A DNA stretch of 64,000 nt from Neodontobutis hainanensis (taxonomy: Eukaryota; Chordata; Actinopteri; Gobiiformes; Odontobutidae), in assembly GCA_024349245.1 (NCBI GenBank), contig JALDNG010000022.1:18787501-18851500 (forward strand), given 5' to 3'. A model generated the notes under the pieces. That model was not told the DNA's origin, did no database searches, and was given only the letters and a program-made list of their open reading frames with translations. The first letter of the stretch is position 1, and each line of letters begins with the position of its first letter. Shown piece by piece: positions 1-13,155 of the stretch. The translations under genes were made by a program, and so were the position numbers.

Positions 1-990
1 CCCAGAGAGAGTATAGTTCTTTTTAAAGAAGTGGAAACAGCTCTGTGAATCTGGCACCTGGTCTTATTTTTGTCTGAGCATAACAATCACTTTTTATTTT
101 TTACGTCTCATTGGGAACTCTCTGGGGACTTCTGTCTGACTTCATCAATAGCTCTTGACACGTCTGATATTACAACTGCTCAGCTCTGATCCACTGTAAT
201 ATAAAATATTGATTAGTCTGGTTTTATTGAAGACTGAAAGGAAACGAACACATAAGAATTACTGCATACAGTTTCCTTCATCTGTTTCTGTTTAGGGCTT
301 TGATGCAGTATATAGTTTTTGTGGTTTTATTTTCTTTGACATGTTAACATTTTTGGAAACTGAGTTATAATATATCTCAATTGCACCAGTCTGCTTTCTT
401 ATGTGTGAAATACTGTTTTATAGAGCTTAGCCTTTTTGGTCTTGGACAATTTATTTCTGTTTCTGGTGCGTTTTTTTTCGTTGTTTTGCTGTAGTGTTCT
501 CTTTGATCACTAGAGCGTTCCAATTAATTACACCTGCCCTTTTCCATTGGTTCTTTTCCCACTTTTAGCTTACCTTCTAAGAACTCTTGATATTGATTTT
601 CAGTTAATCAACTAATTATTTCTAACATTTTATCACTATATTTTAATATCATGTTAACTGGTCACAGCTGATACCAAGCCCTTTTATGTTCCAGCTCTTG
701 CATAACTTTAATGTCAAGAGTCTTCAAATGTCACGCTGTACCTCCTAAAATGAAGTTCTTAAGACGAGTGGAATAAATTAGATTTACATACTGCGAGAAC
801 TTATTTATTCAAGAAAATCATGCATACCTTGCCTGATCTATTCATAAATTGGTCAGACTGACCATTAAAATTTTTCTTATCCCTAGACCAATTAAACTGA
901 GCAGCACTATCCTGACATAACCCAAATAACTGGCTTGAGCATCATTAAGTCTGTCAGCATTAGGCCCAGTCTGAGCAGAACCAGGCCGGA
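1..990. other. AT-rich noncoding stretch, no gene seen
   Basis: I see no open frame with protein-like character, no repeat family I recognise and no array. Short T and A runs are scattered through it. It is best read as intronic or intergenic sequence. Confidence 0.6.
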
Positions 991-999
991 GCACGTCCA

Positions 1000-1400
1000 G
1001 GTTGGATACACCTGTCTCATCACCTGCTTTACAGAGCCAAGCAGGGGTTATTTTTAATTCTTGCTGATTCTCGATGCTCCTCAGAACGCTGATTGCAGTT
1101 GCGCTCCAGATGCTACTTTGTCTCTATTCACTGTCAGTGAAAAATGGCCCGTGCTGGTGCATTGTGGGGCATAAGCTGCGTGAATGAGGCTTATAATGTG
1201 ATACATTTTAATGCAATGCAAATAAACACAGCTGCTGCAGATTGAAAACACATTTCACAAAGTAGAGTTTTCAAACTGTTTTGGCAACAAGTTGTTTTTT
1301 TTCTTGTGCTGCTGTGGCGAGTTAAATAGCTCTCAAACTTTCATGGCAGCAGTTCAATTTGAGATCAGCGCCAATCGCGCTACCCTCTTGACTGCAAATA
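1000..1400. promoter_or_regulatory. Candidate conserved noncoding block with a POU octamer
   Basis: This low-repeat block has balanced composition and no coding frame. It holds a perfect octamer ATGCAAAT at 1216-1223, the POU-factor core site, overlapped by a forkhead-like AAATAAACA at 1220-1228. E-box-like CAGCTG sequence follows at about 1231. Such clusters occur in developmental enhancers, but single motifs are common by chance in AT-rich DNA. Enhancer status is inference only. Confidence 0.22.
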
Positions 1401-1662
1401 AACCATTTTTATGAAGCGTCTCACTCCAAAACTCAGGCTGTTTCAGTTTTATTCAAAGTCTGTTGGTGTTTGTCCAAAATGAATTTGGATTAATGGAGAT
1501 CTTTTACTTACAGTAAAAAAATGACCACAACTTGAGCGGACCTGCCATGATCTGGAAGAACAAACTGCTCGTGACCAGTTTTCTGTTCATCAATGCAGCT
1601 GTAAAGTCTTTCTAGCCCAAGTGCTGCTCTAAATTCCCCGCAATAATAATCCATTTTAATAT

Positions 1663-2065
<403 letters not shown>

Positions 2066-3010
2066 TTGTCAAGGGTGTGTAAACTGACTAAAATATTTTT
2101 CTTACCTTTAGAAGAAATGATATTTCTGGGGAACACTCGACATAAACAACATACAGTCAGAAGGGAACCACTAACATACCAACTCTCTCCAGCAGCTCCA
2201 AGCGGGTTTCCTCGTGAGCTCTGATTTCTGTTACGATACTTGCAAAAAGCTTTAGAATCATCAGCAGGGACTGGGATAGTCCAAGCCACTTCGGCATACT
2301 GCTGAAGGTGATGAGAGCTGGTTAAATTAACTCAAAACTGGCGGCAGCAGCCTGGGACACCCCCGCCCTGTTGCTTTTTTGTGACCAACCATAGAACCTC
2401 AATTAGACATCGACACATGATTGACCTTAATGAGTATAATGTGTTTTTCACAGTTAACCTTTATCCACTAGATTCATCAAATACAACAAGCATTAAAAAG
2501 AAGCGATCAGATTTATAAATGGATAATAATATTCACACTATTTTTGAAATCCTGCCAAATGTTTACAAAAAGTAGCTTAAATAATGGTCCCCTGCCTAAC
2601 ATCCCTCCAGAGATCTTCCTCTCAGATGTAAATGTGATGACTCTGCTGATTTTACAGTACATTCTACTTTTACAACAGAAATAACATGCTGGTGAATAAT
2701 TCAGTCTGATAAATATTGCTGTATGGATCTTTTTTTAGGATGAAACATTGACTAATGAACGCAATGGGACAGCTTTGTTTTCCCCGATGATATACTTCCA
2801 ATCAGAAGCACTGTTCACCACAAGCAAAGACAAATTAAATACACACTTGTAACAATGAAAACATCATTCTCGAGAGAGTTTAAAAAAGGATGCAGTTTAT
2901 TCATGCAATTTTTACCCAAAATAAAGCTCATGTCCGATATTACCAAACGTTAGATGGTTGTCTCCTTGAAAGTCATGACTCCTTTGAGCTCAAAAAGAAT
3001 ATTGTAGAGA
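2066..3010. other. Noncoding stretch, no feature recognised
   Basis: Unique AT-rich sequence lies between the CA array and the candidate exon. I see no repeat family, RNA gene or supported coding frame. Confidence 0.55.
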
Positions 3011-3143
3011 TAGTTTAAAGTTAAACAAAGAAGCCCTTTCCTGCAACATAACAAAAAACATGACAGAACCAGGGTCTCTCAGGTTAAGTGTTATGCAAAT
3101 GTTTTATTCATTACAAAGACTATTTTTGTTACGGTTCTTGCAG

Positions 3144-3271
3144 AGGATCCAAAACTTGTGTATGACGTGGCTAACAAACTACTCCCTGCTGCAGACCATC
3201 AGCTTGTGATTGGTCTGTCCGCAAAATCGCAGAGGAAGGAGTTTGCTATGAGGAAGGGACCAGACCATCTG
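3144..3271 (+). CDS. Candidate 128-bp internal exon, or decayed LINE fragment
   Basis: Seen: a T-rich tract ending in TTCTTGCAG supplies a possible acceptor (AG at 3142-3143). It is followed by 126 bp of open frame from 3146 and a possible donor CTG/GTAAAC at 3271/3272. The peptide starts DPKLVYDVANKLL, continues through a polar stretch containing SAKSQRKEFAM, and ends GPDHL. The exon would enter with two bases of a split codon and leave in phase 0. The length is typical of a vertebrate internal exon and codon use looks protein-like. Against this, the frame stays open upstream to 3014 and downstream to the TAA at 3298-3300, so no stop forces splicing. The pattern D-P-K-x-x-[YF]-x-x-x-N-K-L-L followed by P also resembles the linker before the reverse transcriptase domain in L2/Rex1-type LINEs. 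I do not recognise the gene. Exon and LINE relic are both live options. Confidence 0.25.
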
Positions 3272-3479
3272 GTAAACAGGCTATCAGTGTGTGGCCCTTA
3301 ACTGAGATTTTCCAGACTTTACTTATGCCCCCAAGATGCCTCAAAGTGTTATTGTAATTCATGCATTCCATCCTGGTTGTTTTCCCCTATTTACATTATT
3401 CATAATATGCATATTAGTACAACAGACGAAGCAGATCTAATAACCCTGAGGTAGCCATCGCTGTACAGTGTAGTCACAT

Positions 3480-3790
3480 CTCTCATTTCATAGTTCAGTG
3501 GTTCTCCCGCTCCGCAGTGAGACTCCTGTGTTTTCCTTTGAGAAACTCTGTCACTGAGAGCTCTGTGGGCCTCATCATGGAGCAGAAACCTTGCTGCGCG
3601 GCGGGGCCCACCCAACCAGCGTAGCAGGACATACAGTATAATGGCCTGCGCGGTAAGGCCTTATACAGTCCCCTCTCTCTGATGCTCCCACGGGACGTCT
3701 CGCTGAGTCCGACCACAGTGGGACGCTCTAATGTGAGCACTTTAATCTTCTGAGATATGGCAGACCCAGATAAGGCCAAGGTGAGACTTT
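3480..3790 (+). promoter_or_regulatory. CpG-richer block with two splice-donor-like sites
   Basis: This block is clearly richer in G+C and CpG than its surroundings (clusters near 3595-3610, 3645-3655 and 3690-3712). It holds two strong donor-like matches. One is GCG/GTAAGG near 3651, after a short ATGGCCTGC start. The other is AAG/GTGAGA at 3780/3781, after an ATG at 3757-3759 in fair context (G at -3 and +4) that encodes only MADPDKAK before the donor and follows an in-frame TGA. It could be an unannotated first exon or promoter, a conserved element, or chance. No TATA box or transcript evidence is visible. Confidence 0.2.
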
Positions 3791-6700
3791 CTGTCAGTGC
3801 TTTGCCATTGTAGTTTGTCTCCTCTGAAGTTCTTTCAGCTGCTACAGAAAGATGCAGGGACCGTGAAAGAACATATATTTAGATGAAATATGAGGTGGTG
3901 TGCCCCTGGGGCTACTGCGGGTTGTAATAAATTTCATCTATTCCTCTTTCTTTGTTCAAAAAAAAGGAAAAAAAATATTGTTTGGAGGAAGGGGTGGAAG
4001 TTATAGAGACGTATATGTATGAGTTCTTTGGTGAAGCTATGGGCTGTGGAGAGGTAATACCTGTTTAACTTTTACCACTTTCATATCAGTATTATTGAGG
4101 ATTAAATCCAAGCCCTTTTCAGGTACATTTTTAAGCTTTTCCCCACATTATTCTGTTTCTTTGATTCATTTCTTAACGTTTCCTGTACGTGAATGAAGGG
4201 CTGAAACCTGTCCCAACTGGACAGTAAACCTAACAGAGCTGTCACTTTGAGACACTGACTGACAACCCTCACAAACTCATTCACTGTGGACGGTTCCACT
4301 CACCAATTCATCTAAGTCATGATTCCACTTTTGTTTTTTTACCTTTATCATGTTGTGTAATATGATGGGAATATGTTGATGTAAGCTGAACTACTTTAAA
4401 TCTGTAAAGAGTAAAACCCAAGTTTCAATTTCTGGGAGAAGCCCACTCTTAACATTCAGCATTTTGACTTTGCAGCTGTCATAAATAACTTCCTCCTGCG
4501 TTTGTAGACTTTAAAAGGGAGTCTGAGCGGTGATACTTCGAAGAAATAAGCCAGGCAATCATTCCCCAGATGAGTATTAGCGCAGTCTGCAATTTTAAAT
4601 ATCCAACAGCGAATAATGACTCACTAGCTGAGTGTCAACTGAACACTTCTTCCTCGTATCAACGTTTCTAGCCAAGATAACAGGCACTAATTAATATTTC
4701 CAGTTTATTAGGATTTTTATTACGAAGGTTTACAATCTGTGACTAGCGCGATGGGATAGATATAGGGTTAATAATGTAGGTTTTTTTGGGTTGATGTGTA
4801 TGTTTAACAGTGGATTAGAAAGCACAGGGCCGACAACTAATCAGTTTAACTCTGGCTCATCGTGTGGTGTTTTTGACGTTCTGTACGGATCACAATGTAT
4901 AAGCATCCAGCGTACCTTCTAATGATCTCTACCTACTCACTGACATCACACGCACTTAGTCAGTCAGAGTCAAAAGGATCATGTTAATGCTGCTTTTCCA
5001 GAGTATTTAGTCTACTTTAGTCTTCTTCAAAAACTATTTGAGGCCCCCTTTTTAAAAATGTTCTTTTAGAGAGAGAGAAAGTGGTCATTGTTGAAGTAAT
5101 AAGTCAAAAGTAAACAACATATAAAGTGTAGTCTGTGCTCATTAATCTTGCAGCCGAAAAAGAAAGATCTGATTGTCACTTTTATACCACTTTCTCTTTC
5201 ATTCTTCTTTAGTCTGTCTCTGCATTGCAGTTATGATCAAAGTCTGTTCCTTTTCTCCAACCTGTAAGTCCACGGCCACAGATAGTGCTTGACAGACTTG
5301 CGATTGGTGGGTTTGGAGCAGAGTGAAGCCGGCAGGGGTTGGAAATGGCAGGTAAATGTCGGAAATGCCCCGCTGTGAGCAAATGGAGCTCAGCATGAGG
5401 GGGACATCTGAAAACTAGTGGAGACGTACTCCACAGTGTCATCTGCACAACTCTGAAAAACTGTCCTTAGAAGGCAGCGTGTGGTAATTCACTTTGGGAC
5501 ACTTTGGTGCTGAGATATCCTGAGTACAAACTGACCTAGAGAAAAGTTTAGCCCCATAACCAACCATTTTGGAAAAGGCCAGTTGACTGGCTTGACTTAC
5601 ATTAGATAAGGAACCCAGACTGTGTTTGGCAAATGTATGGTCTGTTCTGAACTGGATCGAAAAGAAGAGGTTTGTACTTGCAACATTATTTAGAGAAGCA
5701 TGATCATTTATTGTGTGTTAAATGGCTGTATGCTCAAATGTACTTTAATGTTTTGAATTCAGATTTCGACGTGCCTGTTCCGGTCCCACTGCTTTACAAC
5801 AAACATACAATTTTTCTCATTTACAAAAAGAATTCACATTTAACAAAATGTCTCATAAAGCCTACACATTATTTATATACATGGATGTTGAATAAATCTC
5901 TGTTTATGTTAATTTATGTAATCTTATGTTATCTTATGTTACCCTTTAACCCCAAGCCTGTTTTTTGGTGTGTCTGCTTGAAAAGGACATGACCACAGTA
6001 AGTTCACTGTATTTCTGTAACTACAAGGTGTATTTCAATAATTCTGGTGTAAAAATGAAGGGGGCACTTGAGATTTCCCAGAAGGGAAATATTTCAATAT
6101 GAATGTTATAGTTTAAGAATACATCTAGATGGAAAACAGAAAAATAACCCCAAAAACATTTCCACCTAAAAAAAAAGACAATATTTGTATTAATATTCCT
6201 TTAGATGAAGTCTGTTGAAGCTCAAACACTATTTTAAATTAGAGCCACACATGTCAACATTACCTGCACCAAATATAATTCTTCTAATGTGAAAAAACCC
6301 CAAAACTGTTCATTATGAAATGGTCGGGCGGAGTCTTCATTATAAAGAATAGGGCAGAATTTGGCACATTTTGGCACCACCTGTCTTTGTTTGCTGCTGT
6401 TTGGTCTGTGTTTGGAGTAAATGGCTTAGATATGCTTGTAGCTAAATCTCAGCTAATTCATTTGATGTGCTGCTTTTCCATATTAGGTTTGGGGTGTGTA
6501 TTGTATCATGCTGTTTGTTTGTGACATGTGACCAGCCCAGCGGGTTAAGACCTTACAATAAGCATGTGCATCTAGAGCCATGACAAGAGTGTTGCAATGA
6601 ACAAATCTCCTTTGAAGTGGGCATTTTTTAATATAAATTAATACATTTTTTTGGCTAAAAACGGCATGGGTGTGGACAAAAATGTATTCACGTTTATTCT

Positions 6701-6889
6701 AACAGTATCCTAATGGGTTTAGCCAAGGTCTACACTGATGTTAGCGTCCTGCAGATAAAAAGCCAGGTCCCTTTGCTGCACTGATCTCTATCTGTAATTT
6801 ACAGATCCTCCAGATATTGTAAGTAGCTGGTGTGAAGTAACTTAACCCCAAAACCAACACAGACCTCGCCGTAAGAATCACTTTTGACC
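3791..6889. other. Noncoding stretch, no gene seen
   Basis: This is mostly unique AT-rich sequence. A slightly GC-richer piece at 5210-5450 has overlapping open frames on the minus strand, but their composition does not match any family I know. A small ATCTTATGTT direct repeat sits near 5920-5940. I see no RNA gene or mobile element. Confidence 0.5.
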
Positions 6890-6907
6890 TTTTTTTTTTT
6901 TTTTTTT
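6890..6907. repeat. Poly(T) run
   Basis: An uninterrupted run of 18 T. On the minus strand it could be a retroposon poly(A) tail, but I recognise no retroposon body next to it. Confidence 0.9.
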
Positions 6908-7670
6908 GACGCTATTATGGTTTTGAGATGTAACAAGCTCTATTCACTTTGTCTATCTCTGCCCCTTTTTTTAATATTCCAACTAATCTATTTAGGCCTC
7001 CTCTCTCTCTGTTTCTGAAGTGCAGCATCTGACAGATAGCGTTCAAAGGCAACCCGTATGCATTGATTTCTAATGCTTCACAGACCAAAACCCTTCTTCC
7101 TACCACCGTCTCTCGCTGGCAGACCATATGATCTCCTGCTGTGAGGAGTCTGACTTTGAAACAACAGTGTGTATGTTTGTGTATTTGTGAATATGGGGGG
7201 TACCGTGAGTTGTTTGCTGAGCTCTGATAAGCATATGTGCTGTGGTTTAGCCGTACAACACAACTACGACTGTGTGTAGCTGATAAGACGTGGAACTTCA
7301 GCTTTTTTTTTGTTTCTTTTTCTCTATGGCTTTAGTGGATTTCATAGGACAATGCCTCACACTCATAATGAGGTGTCTAGTTTTGTTTTACAAGACAATA
7401 AGTGTCAAAACAGTATGCCATAAGAACGCTACTTTGTGCTTGAAATTTAATTATGTTTATGATAATAGCACTCATTTTTACTATTTTAAAAACTAAAACT
7501 GTGCCGTGTTAGAGAAAATAGTTATGTTTTATTGAATGACTGTGGTTAAACAATTGGTTTCCACTGAAGAAATAAATCCAGCTCTTCACATTTGAGATCA
7601 TTGCATAACTTACCTCACATTAAAATGGACAAAGCTATTCTTCTGCTTAATATCTAACATTAGTCTGTAA

Positions 7671-7962
7671 AGGTTAGTCATCCAGGTCATCTTAGAGAAA
7701 AGGTTAAAGCAAAGACATCTGGACTCAGTTTTTAAGGTGAAGAAGTTTTGTCTCTCTAGAGGGAGGGGCTTAACCTGAAACTAAACCTGATTGGACCAGA
7801 CTGTTTTGTTCTCACAGTCGTTAGCTCTGAAAGGACAGTGTAACTCCTGGTGTGGGAGTTGTTAAGACTCAGGAGAGTCGTTAGTGACACTGTTTCATTC
7901 AGAAGTTGTTGTTCTAGAGTCAAATACTAGGCAACCTGAATCTCTGTTCGGAGAGAGCTTTT
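7671..7962 (+). repeat. Dispersed repeat family 'R7', copy 1 (Penelope-like tail candidate)
   Basis: This segment is the reverse complement of 31985-32372 over nearly its whole length. Shared landmarks are CATCTGGACTCAGTTT, a GTGAAGA-GTTTTGTCTC block, CCTGAAACTAAACCTGATTG, GCTCTGAAAGGACAGTGT, CAGGAGAGTCGT and GTTGTTCTAGAGT. Relative to the copy at 31985 it lacks roughly 60-70 bp after TTTTGTCTCT, so the arms on either side of that gap are joined. The module that reads as 'guide' sequence before it resembles a tail seen widely in fish genomes, perhaps from Penelope-like elements; the family name is from memory and unsure. That it is a repeat is seen directly. Confidence 0.8.
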
Positions 7963-9290
7963 CCATTTCAATAGAAATGGCTTCTTTCACACTTCCCTCT
8001 GGGGCCAAATTTGTGACATTGCTGTCCTCAAACACAGTAATAGAAAAACCTGATGGAGCAGGAATAAAACCCAGCTATCTGAATCAGAGATGTAAAATAG
8101 TGTCATATGACCTATCACTAGTAAAAAAGGCAACAATAGCAACAAGCAGGAGTGCACACTATTATTCACACAAAATACAAACAGTGTTTCATTTTATTTC
8201 ACTAAATTGCTGTTTTGTCCAATTTATTTGAATCACTTGCGCAAACTGTGTTCAGGACATTCAAGGGCCTTTGATGAGACATTTTCTTGATCCCCTGCAA
8301 AGGCAGTGCTATGCCCTAAATGATAGATACACCACTTGTGTAATTGTTGTCTTGGCCAAAAGCAACAATAACATTTATCAAATAGGGCTATAAGCTGAGT
8401 CTATAGAGCAGCTGCTTAGTTAGGAAGGGGTGGCCCAGCAGAACTGCCAAAGTCATTACAAACCTTAGACGTTATGGCACTTTATCCAAGTAAATAAATA
8501 AATACCAGTAGCTTTTATTTACTTTACAATACTGTAGAATCTGCTGATGACAATCTAAGTTCACTCTTCCAACAATAAAAGATTTAAAGAGCACACATTT
8601 TTGACAACATACTTGTGTTTTCATAACTTCAGTGTATTCAAAATAAAAGGAAAATCTAATTAGTTCTCCATTTTATTTTTCTAAATGCAGCCTGGTTTTT
8701 AGATTAAGAACATATCCCTAAAAACTGCTGCTGTAAATCAACGCTGACATGTTGAAAAAGAATCCTGTAGGCTTTGAGGCACAGCTGTTCAGACCTTTGA
8801 CAGTAAACAACCCTTGGCCACTAGATGGAGCTGTTGCTTCACCACATGTTCTGTGCACATCTTCATCTATTTGATACAAGGGTTTGGTGACACATTCCTT
8901 GACAACTTTGACAGTTTCTGCTTCAAAACTGGCGCTGTGGAGCAGTGCAGTGGATGATTGACATGGTGATGGACAGACAAACGGTGAAAAGCTCCAAAGC
9001 AGATGTCCTTACAGTGTTCCCACCTGCTTTATGTTTAATTGGTGTAAGCAATTAAAAACATTGCAGAATCTGTTCCATATGTTTTATAAATTTAATGTGG
9101 TTAATAAGTTGACACAGGTGGTATATGCACCAGAATTAGCTCCAGAATTTCGATTGTTCATACTGTGGCTGACGGCTGTGATCTCTTGACATTCTTGTGC
9201 TGTAGATACCACGGTCCACAGTAACATATAAAGAGCGATGTTGTTGGCTTACAGCTAAGCTCCTCTGACATTTTGTTCACTCAAGCATGG
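7963..9290. other. Noncoding stretch, no gene seen
   Basis: Unique AT-rich DNA with short AAAT runs near 8500. The small open frames on both strands have no recognisable domains. Confidence 0.5.
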
Positions 9291-9294
9291 GGCA

Positions 9295-9440
9295 ACACGT
9301 CCTGGCACTGAGAAATAGTGTTGTAGTGGAGACCACACTAACACAGACAAAGTCGTGTGACTGAGACCAAAGTGTATCAAGACCAGAACGGGCCAGGACT
9401 TTAAAGGGCTGATATCTGAGGCGAGGCCGAGACAGCATAA
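9295..9440. repeat. Fragment of a 'gagaccaaagtgt' dispersed teleost repeat
   Basis: The phrasing GTTGTAGTGGAGACCAC, then GACTGAGACCAAAGTG and TCAAGACCAGAACGGG, matches an abundant fish repeat built from degenerate 'gagaccgag' words. Related words in the opposite sense (TCTTGTCTTG, GACTTGTCTTTGTCTTG) occur at 9600-9790, so decayed parts of the element may extend to about 9900. Identification is from memory of fish genomes. Confidence 0.45.
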
Positions 9441-9929
9441 AGAGTTACTGAGCAGGACAAAATGGGTTGGGTCTGTGAGGCATGGGCTGGTTAGCTGCGT
9501 AAATATTCTGACTCTTGTAGGTAACAATGAAAAGTATGTGTGTTGGAATGAATTAAATTAAGGAAGTAATTCAATAGCATCAATCAATAGCAGTAACCGG
9601 TCTTGTCTTGCTCTCTGACATATTGACCTATTTAAGACCAGCCAAGACTTTAGCAAGTTCATTTGTTTTACAAGTTTGCAAATGGTCTAAGATTGAATTT
9701 GTAGTCTTTGATTTTTAGTGTTAAAATGGTTTCCTAGGATTACCTCCAATGTATTCAAGACTTGTCTTTGTCTTGATTCAGTCTTACCCTGTCATGCCCT
9801 CATCCCTAAAAGTCTTGGTTCTGATTCCAGCTTCAAAAAGTGGTCTTCAGGCTGTGTATTTGTCCGAGAACAGTCTGAAGAACTTTAACACTCATCTGAA
9901 ATACTGTAGTGATCCATATCTTGTTCTCA

Positions 9930-12150
9930 CGTGCTGTAATGTGAAATAAAAAAAGCATAATAACAAAAAAACATAATACTCACAAGCTTCATCCTCCAGT
10001 TTGGGTCAGAATCTTTAAAATGATGGACAGGTCTGGCTGTCTGGACAGACCTGCAGAGATCGATACCAGCGCAGATATGATTTAGACACTCTAACCAATT
10101 TGTCACAAGGGTGAGCTCCTGTGTTTCTCTGTAGCTGTCAATCAACCATGAGGAAAGGGAACATTAATCATTCATTCTGGTGGAGCGGCATCTTTGTGAG
10201 CCCTGCCAAATAACACCTCGAAAGAACATTATTTCTGACACCAAGCAATGTAAGATTGTGGAGATTTGTTTTCTAATGAAGTGTCACAGCTAGACTTGAA
10301 GAATCTACAGAATACAGTACATGGAGTCCTACTGTACCCTTCTACCACCACAGTTTGTCCTAGTCATTTTCAGATACCTTCATTATATTATCATATGTTT
10401 ACAAATTACAAGACACTATTTAGTTTTATTGTTTATTAAGGCACACATTTTAGTTAACATTTGTCTGAATTTGCCATAATACTTACATTTTCTGAGTCTT
10501 CCAGACCAAACAAGGAACAAGAATATGGGACTGAAAACTTATTTTAGGAGATGGAAGATTCTACCCGAGCTGAGGAGAAGGGGGAAGCTGTATTACTTAA
10601 TTTAAACTAGCTCCCAATACATTGCTACAGTGCTCACTGACACAGATGTGGACAGATTTGTGAATAATATTTAAGAGAAAGAGGCCTTTCGTACACAAAA
10701 GATCTAGAAAGTCTTAAAACTTTAAGTTCAGCTCATGAAAAATGAAGGCAAAAACAAAACAAGTGTTGCCTTAAAATGTTTGTTCAGTGTAGGCATCTGT
10801 ACTTCTACTTAAGAGAATACTTCTGCAAATAACATAACTTACTGTATGTTCAAGCCTTACAGGCAATTTATAATCTCATATAGTTTAAAATGTACATTTG
10901 AATACATAATGTAATATTTGTTCCAAGGTTCTTTATGCAAAATGTAATGCTTTCCCTAAAAACATCTTTACTTATACTGTATTTTTTTTGTGGATAAGAA
11001 TAATGACTGTACAAAAACAAACCAAGAGGGAAAAAAAACGTTGTGGAATCCAAATGTCAGCGAATATCGAGTGTCGAAGGCAGTGTGAGACTCCGAAGAA
11101 ACGCCTGAACACTTTACATTTGAGCGGTGGACCTGTGGCTCACCGAGCTGAACCCAGCCCAGTGACATTTAGCAGAAGCAACACATCACACAAAAAGACT
11201 GTAATATCTTCAGGTGCACAGCACGACACCTGATGCCAATCTTATGGAAAAAAAGGATTGAATTAGTAACTAGACGCCCTTTTTTTGTAACAATTTGTCA
11301 CCAATTGCCTCCACAAAGTGCATTTAAAAGTGTTAACTGCACACAACTGAGCTGATTAACCGATTTAAACTTTGTACGAATAATTGTCTGTTTTATCTTA
11401 CGTTATAATCTTGCAATGAACAACAATGATTGAATGGTTTGACCATAAATCACAGAATGTTATTCTGTTACGATAACTTTTCTTCTATTTTATTAGGACA
11501 CTGTAATAATAATAAATACTCGGCTTACCAAGCTGACTGTAAACAGGAGAATACTGGGTTCATGGAAATCAAATGCTTTTCTAATTATATTATATTATAA
11601 CCCAAAAACAAATGTAATCACATATTATGAACTGTATTTAGACAAAGTAAATGTTCATTAAGCACATTAATGAAACTACTTTCCAACACTGAGGTGGAAG
11701 CATAAACTGTAAAGACAGAAGTTTAGTCAAGGCAACACAAACCAAGGTTCAGCATGTATCAACACTCTTATTTAATAAAATCTGAGTCAAGATAAAGATA
11801 AGCGTAAAATATACTGGAAGAGATCCTAATAGTTATAAAACAACAGAGATATACATGCAGTTAAGAGTTACACACATGTGAGTGTATCCATGCCTAGATT
11901 TGATTATTCTGTGGTCCAAGTTTATTTGAGACGATATAATAAAGTCCGACACATTTAGGGCTGTGCCCTTGAGAGGAGTGGGTGCGTAAAAGGCGTTGTG
12001 CGTGGGTCTACGTGGGTCGAGTGTTGCAGTGCAGACACGTATGTTTAACAAGTACATCTCTGCCCTTAGACCAAGTCCAAACTCATTCCTCACACTCTTC
12101 CTTTTTAGAACACGTGAAAAGCTATGGTAGCCCTGAAAGGACACGCTGTC
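9930..12150. other. Noncoding stretch, no gene seen
   Basis: Unique AT-rich sequence. Small open frames on both strands (near 10.9-11.2 and 11.8-12.2 kb) show no domain, signal or splice context. No arrays or recognised mobile elements. Confidence 0.5.
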
Positions 12151-12151
12151 C

Positions 12152-12205
12152 ATAAGATAAGATAAGAAAACATTTATTGGTCCCACATTGTGAAAATTGC
12201 ATGTC
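12152..12205 (-). repeat. Retroposon-tail-like repeat (aagataagat...tttattggtccc)
   Basis: A CATAAGATAAGATAAG run is followed by TTTATTGGTCCCACATTG. This is the reverse complement of the 'cactgtgggatcaataaa' tail common in fish genomes. Related copies occur at 51576-51610 and 56895-56940 on the same strand, and at 58912-58945 on the opposite strand. It is probably the 3' end of a non-LTR retroposon; which clade is not determined. Confidence 0.55.
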
Positions 12206-12215
12206 CATGAACAAA

Positions 12216-13150
12216 CCCAATAAAGAATGGGTCTGATGGGGATTTCACTGCAGGTGTTCCTGCCTGGGTTGTCATAGAAACAGGAACAGGAAGTAATGAA
12301 ACCAAAATGACTCGTTTTACTCGGTTCTGTAGAGCCTTAAATATCTATTTCTATGACAAAGACAAATGTAAAGAGTGATATTTAGACGTGGCTTTTATAC
12401 ACCACTGAAAACAGTTTTGACTGATGTCTTCTATTATAACTTTATTACAACATTTACCACAACATACCTATACACGGAAATAATTTACAATCTAGCCAAA
12501 CTAGTTTACATAATTACATAAGGATTATTGCCCAAACCGTCCTGTACCTCACTACTCAAGTAAGATTTGGAATAAAATGATATGTTCTTGTCGAAATCAT
12601 CAGCTCTGTATGTAGTCAGGGCTTTTGAAAACATCTTGGTCTTGAATAAAAACTCTAGCCTTTTTAGAGAAAATGAATGTAAATTTACTGAACACACGTA
12701 TATTATCAGATTATAAGCTTTACTTCTACACACATCTTAAAGATTTAATGCAGTAGAAAGTGGAGAACTGTGATTGTGTCAAGAAATGTATTAGAGAACT
12801 TCACACACATTAAAATCATTTATCAATCTGTCTTTACTGGCTCATGAAAATACTATTTATAACAAAAACATATAGATTACTTTCAAGCTTCACAATTTTC
12901 TTCAAGTTGACTTTTGTGAAAACCTTAGCTTTAGCTCTGCTTACCAAGGGTATCCTGTTCATTGTCAATAATCAGACACTGAAGTGCACTGGTGAGGTGT
13001 GCTCAAGGCTAGTAAAGGAGACAAACACAGGAACACAAAAGACCTTTCCTGAGCTCTTATCGAACTTTATAGAGTGAACATGAACAAACATTAGACCAAA
13101 GCACCTAACAACACTGTGGAGGTGTGCACAGAGCCAATACTTACAAGATT
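12216..13150. other. Noncoding stretch, no gene seen
   Basis: AT-rich unique sequence with several poly-purine stretches. No array, RNA gene or recognised repeat. Confidence 0.5.
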
Positions 13151-13155
13151 TTCTT

